A stretch of 64,000 bases of DNA from Podarcis raffonei (taxonomy: Eukaryota > Chordata > Lepidosauria > Squamata > Lacertidae): contig NC_070614.1 of assembly GCF_027172205.1 (NCBI RefSeq), forward strand, positions 39,376,001-39,440,000. Reading direction: 5' to 3'. The notes beneath the pieces were generated by a model. The model saw nothing but the letters and a program-made list of their open reading frames with translations, was not told the origin of the DNA and did no database searches. This document shows positions 63,016 through 64,000 of the stretch, one piece after another; within the stretch, counting starts at the first letter, position 1, and each line of letters starts with the position of its first letter. The translations under genes were made by a program, and so were the position numbers.

Positions 63016-64000
63016 GTAAGTGCAAAGGGAGTGGCGCCTGTGTGTGTGTGTATATTTGGTTTGTGTGTCCTGGAACACTAGGAGAGCCACCTGCTGCTTT
63101 GATACACCCACCAGCACCAAGGCTGTCCCCACAGTAGCGCTTCCTTGTCACTTTTCTCTTTCGTTTGCCCCTTGAGGTTGTGGGTCAATCTCCTCCTCAG
63201 CCAAGGAGCAAGGCCACTAACTTGGAAGTGGCTCAGTCTGCTGCTTAAAATCTCAGACTGGAGCACCTCCTCACAGGTAAATCTACCCACACAAGAAGGC
63301 GGTCTGGGACACCTCTCTGAGAGTCAACCAACCTACTAGAAAGTTTCCTTCAGGTCTCCTATTTGGTAAAAACCGCTAAATGTAGCAAAATAGGTTTGGC
63401 GGCTCATGCCAGCTGACCATTCACAATCCACCCAAATCCGTTTTGGGCACATGCTACCACCCTACGAGCCTCTCACTGCGCAATCCTTTCCGTGTCTACT
63501 CAGAAGTAAGTTCCGTTGAGCTACACGAGGTTTACTTCCAGGTGGGCATAGGATCACAGGCTTAAATTCTGTTTTCTTGTGTCTCGAAGCTCAGAGATTC
63601 CTTCCCTCCAAGCAGCAGCCAAGAAGGATCTCAACTTCTTGGCTTCTTGCCATAGCATTAGGTCCTCTCCCAAACCCCATGCACTGATGCAGCCGCCTGG
63701 TGACAGGTCAGGCCATGAGGCCCCCTGGCTGCTGTCCCCTTGAACTGGGCGCGGATTGACAGGCTCTTTGGCAAAGGTCCTCCCCTCACCTGCTGCCAGA
63801 GATGCCTTTTGTTGAAGGTGCTCAGGACCCAGTCTGGGACAGCACAGCAAGACTCTCACCCCACAACCCTGGCTTTTCCCCAGCAGCCAGCCAGGTGAGG
63901 CAGTGGGCAAGGGCCCCAGGGGTTCAGAAGGGCCCCTCACCAGCCTCACCCAGCTCTGCTGCAACCCCCCCCCCCGCTGACCCCCTGGATGGCTGTTTTG
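63016..64000 (+). other. PRRT2 intron, start (no coding exon seen)
   Basis: Nothing resembling the second PRRT2 coding exon is present. The stretch holds a (TG)n run at about 63038-63050 and one short palindromic repeat of the CAATCCT family at about 63478-63558. Confidence 0.6.

Noticed and set aside
63098-63135. RE1-like CAGCACCAAGG in PRRT2 intron
   Set aside because: Only the left half matches; the right half lacks GGACAGCGCC.

Overview
The window is vertebrate nuclear DNA, almost certainly from a squamate reptile. The genes have long introns, GT-AG splice sites and AATAAA poly(A) signals. The repeats are of squamate type: a tRNA-derived SINE of the Sauria type ending in a TTTACCTTT-like tail, a tRNA-Lys-like SINE, CR1/L2-like LINE pieces, hAT-like and TA-flanked inverted-repeat elements, and a 5'-complete L1-like insertion. 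I cannot name the species.

Layout. (1) 1-10250, plus strand: TLCD3B (FAM57B), five coding exons at 4408-9104, with a convincing alternative upstream exon at 2749-2873. (2) 10468-12437, minus strand: a small four-exon gene that I assemble as the fertilization-influencing membrane protein FIMP (C16orf92). It is tail-to-tail with TLCD3B. (3) 12638-32100, minus strand: MVP, major vault protein, 16 coding exons encoding 843 residues, with a likely non-coding first exon near 32011-32090. (4) 32100-39000: repeats plus an isolated CpG-rich segment with five NRF1-like palindromes and no gene I can assign. (5) 39040-52790, plus strand: CpG-island promoter and MAZ, with two alternative last exons giving six- or eight-finger proteins. 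(6) 52800-62400: intergenic DNA and the probable 5' region of PRRT2. (7) 62400-end, plus strand: first coding exon of PRRT2; the rest lies outside the window.

All five genes have counterparts in the human 16p11.2 block, but the order differs. Human MVP and MAZ point the same way and are separated by PRRT2 and PAGR1; here they are head-to-head. MVP also lies immediately upstream of FIMP-TLCD3B, genes that are several loci away in human.

Most unusual items: a 1.06-kb TIR element in an MVP intron filled with about six 118-bp units of nested GC-rich palindromes; an L1-like insertion with an ORF1-like frame but no ORF2 and a perfect 16-bp target duplication; a pair of RE1/REST-like sites in TLCD3B intron 2; two microsatellites that serve as polypyrimidine tracts of real splice acceptors; the reconstructed lizard FIMP; and the orphan NRF1-type promoter.
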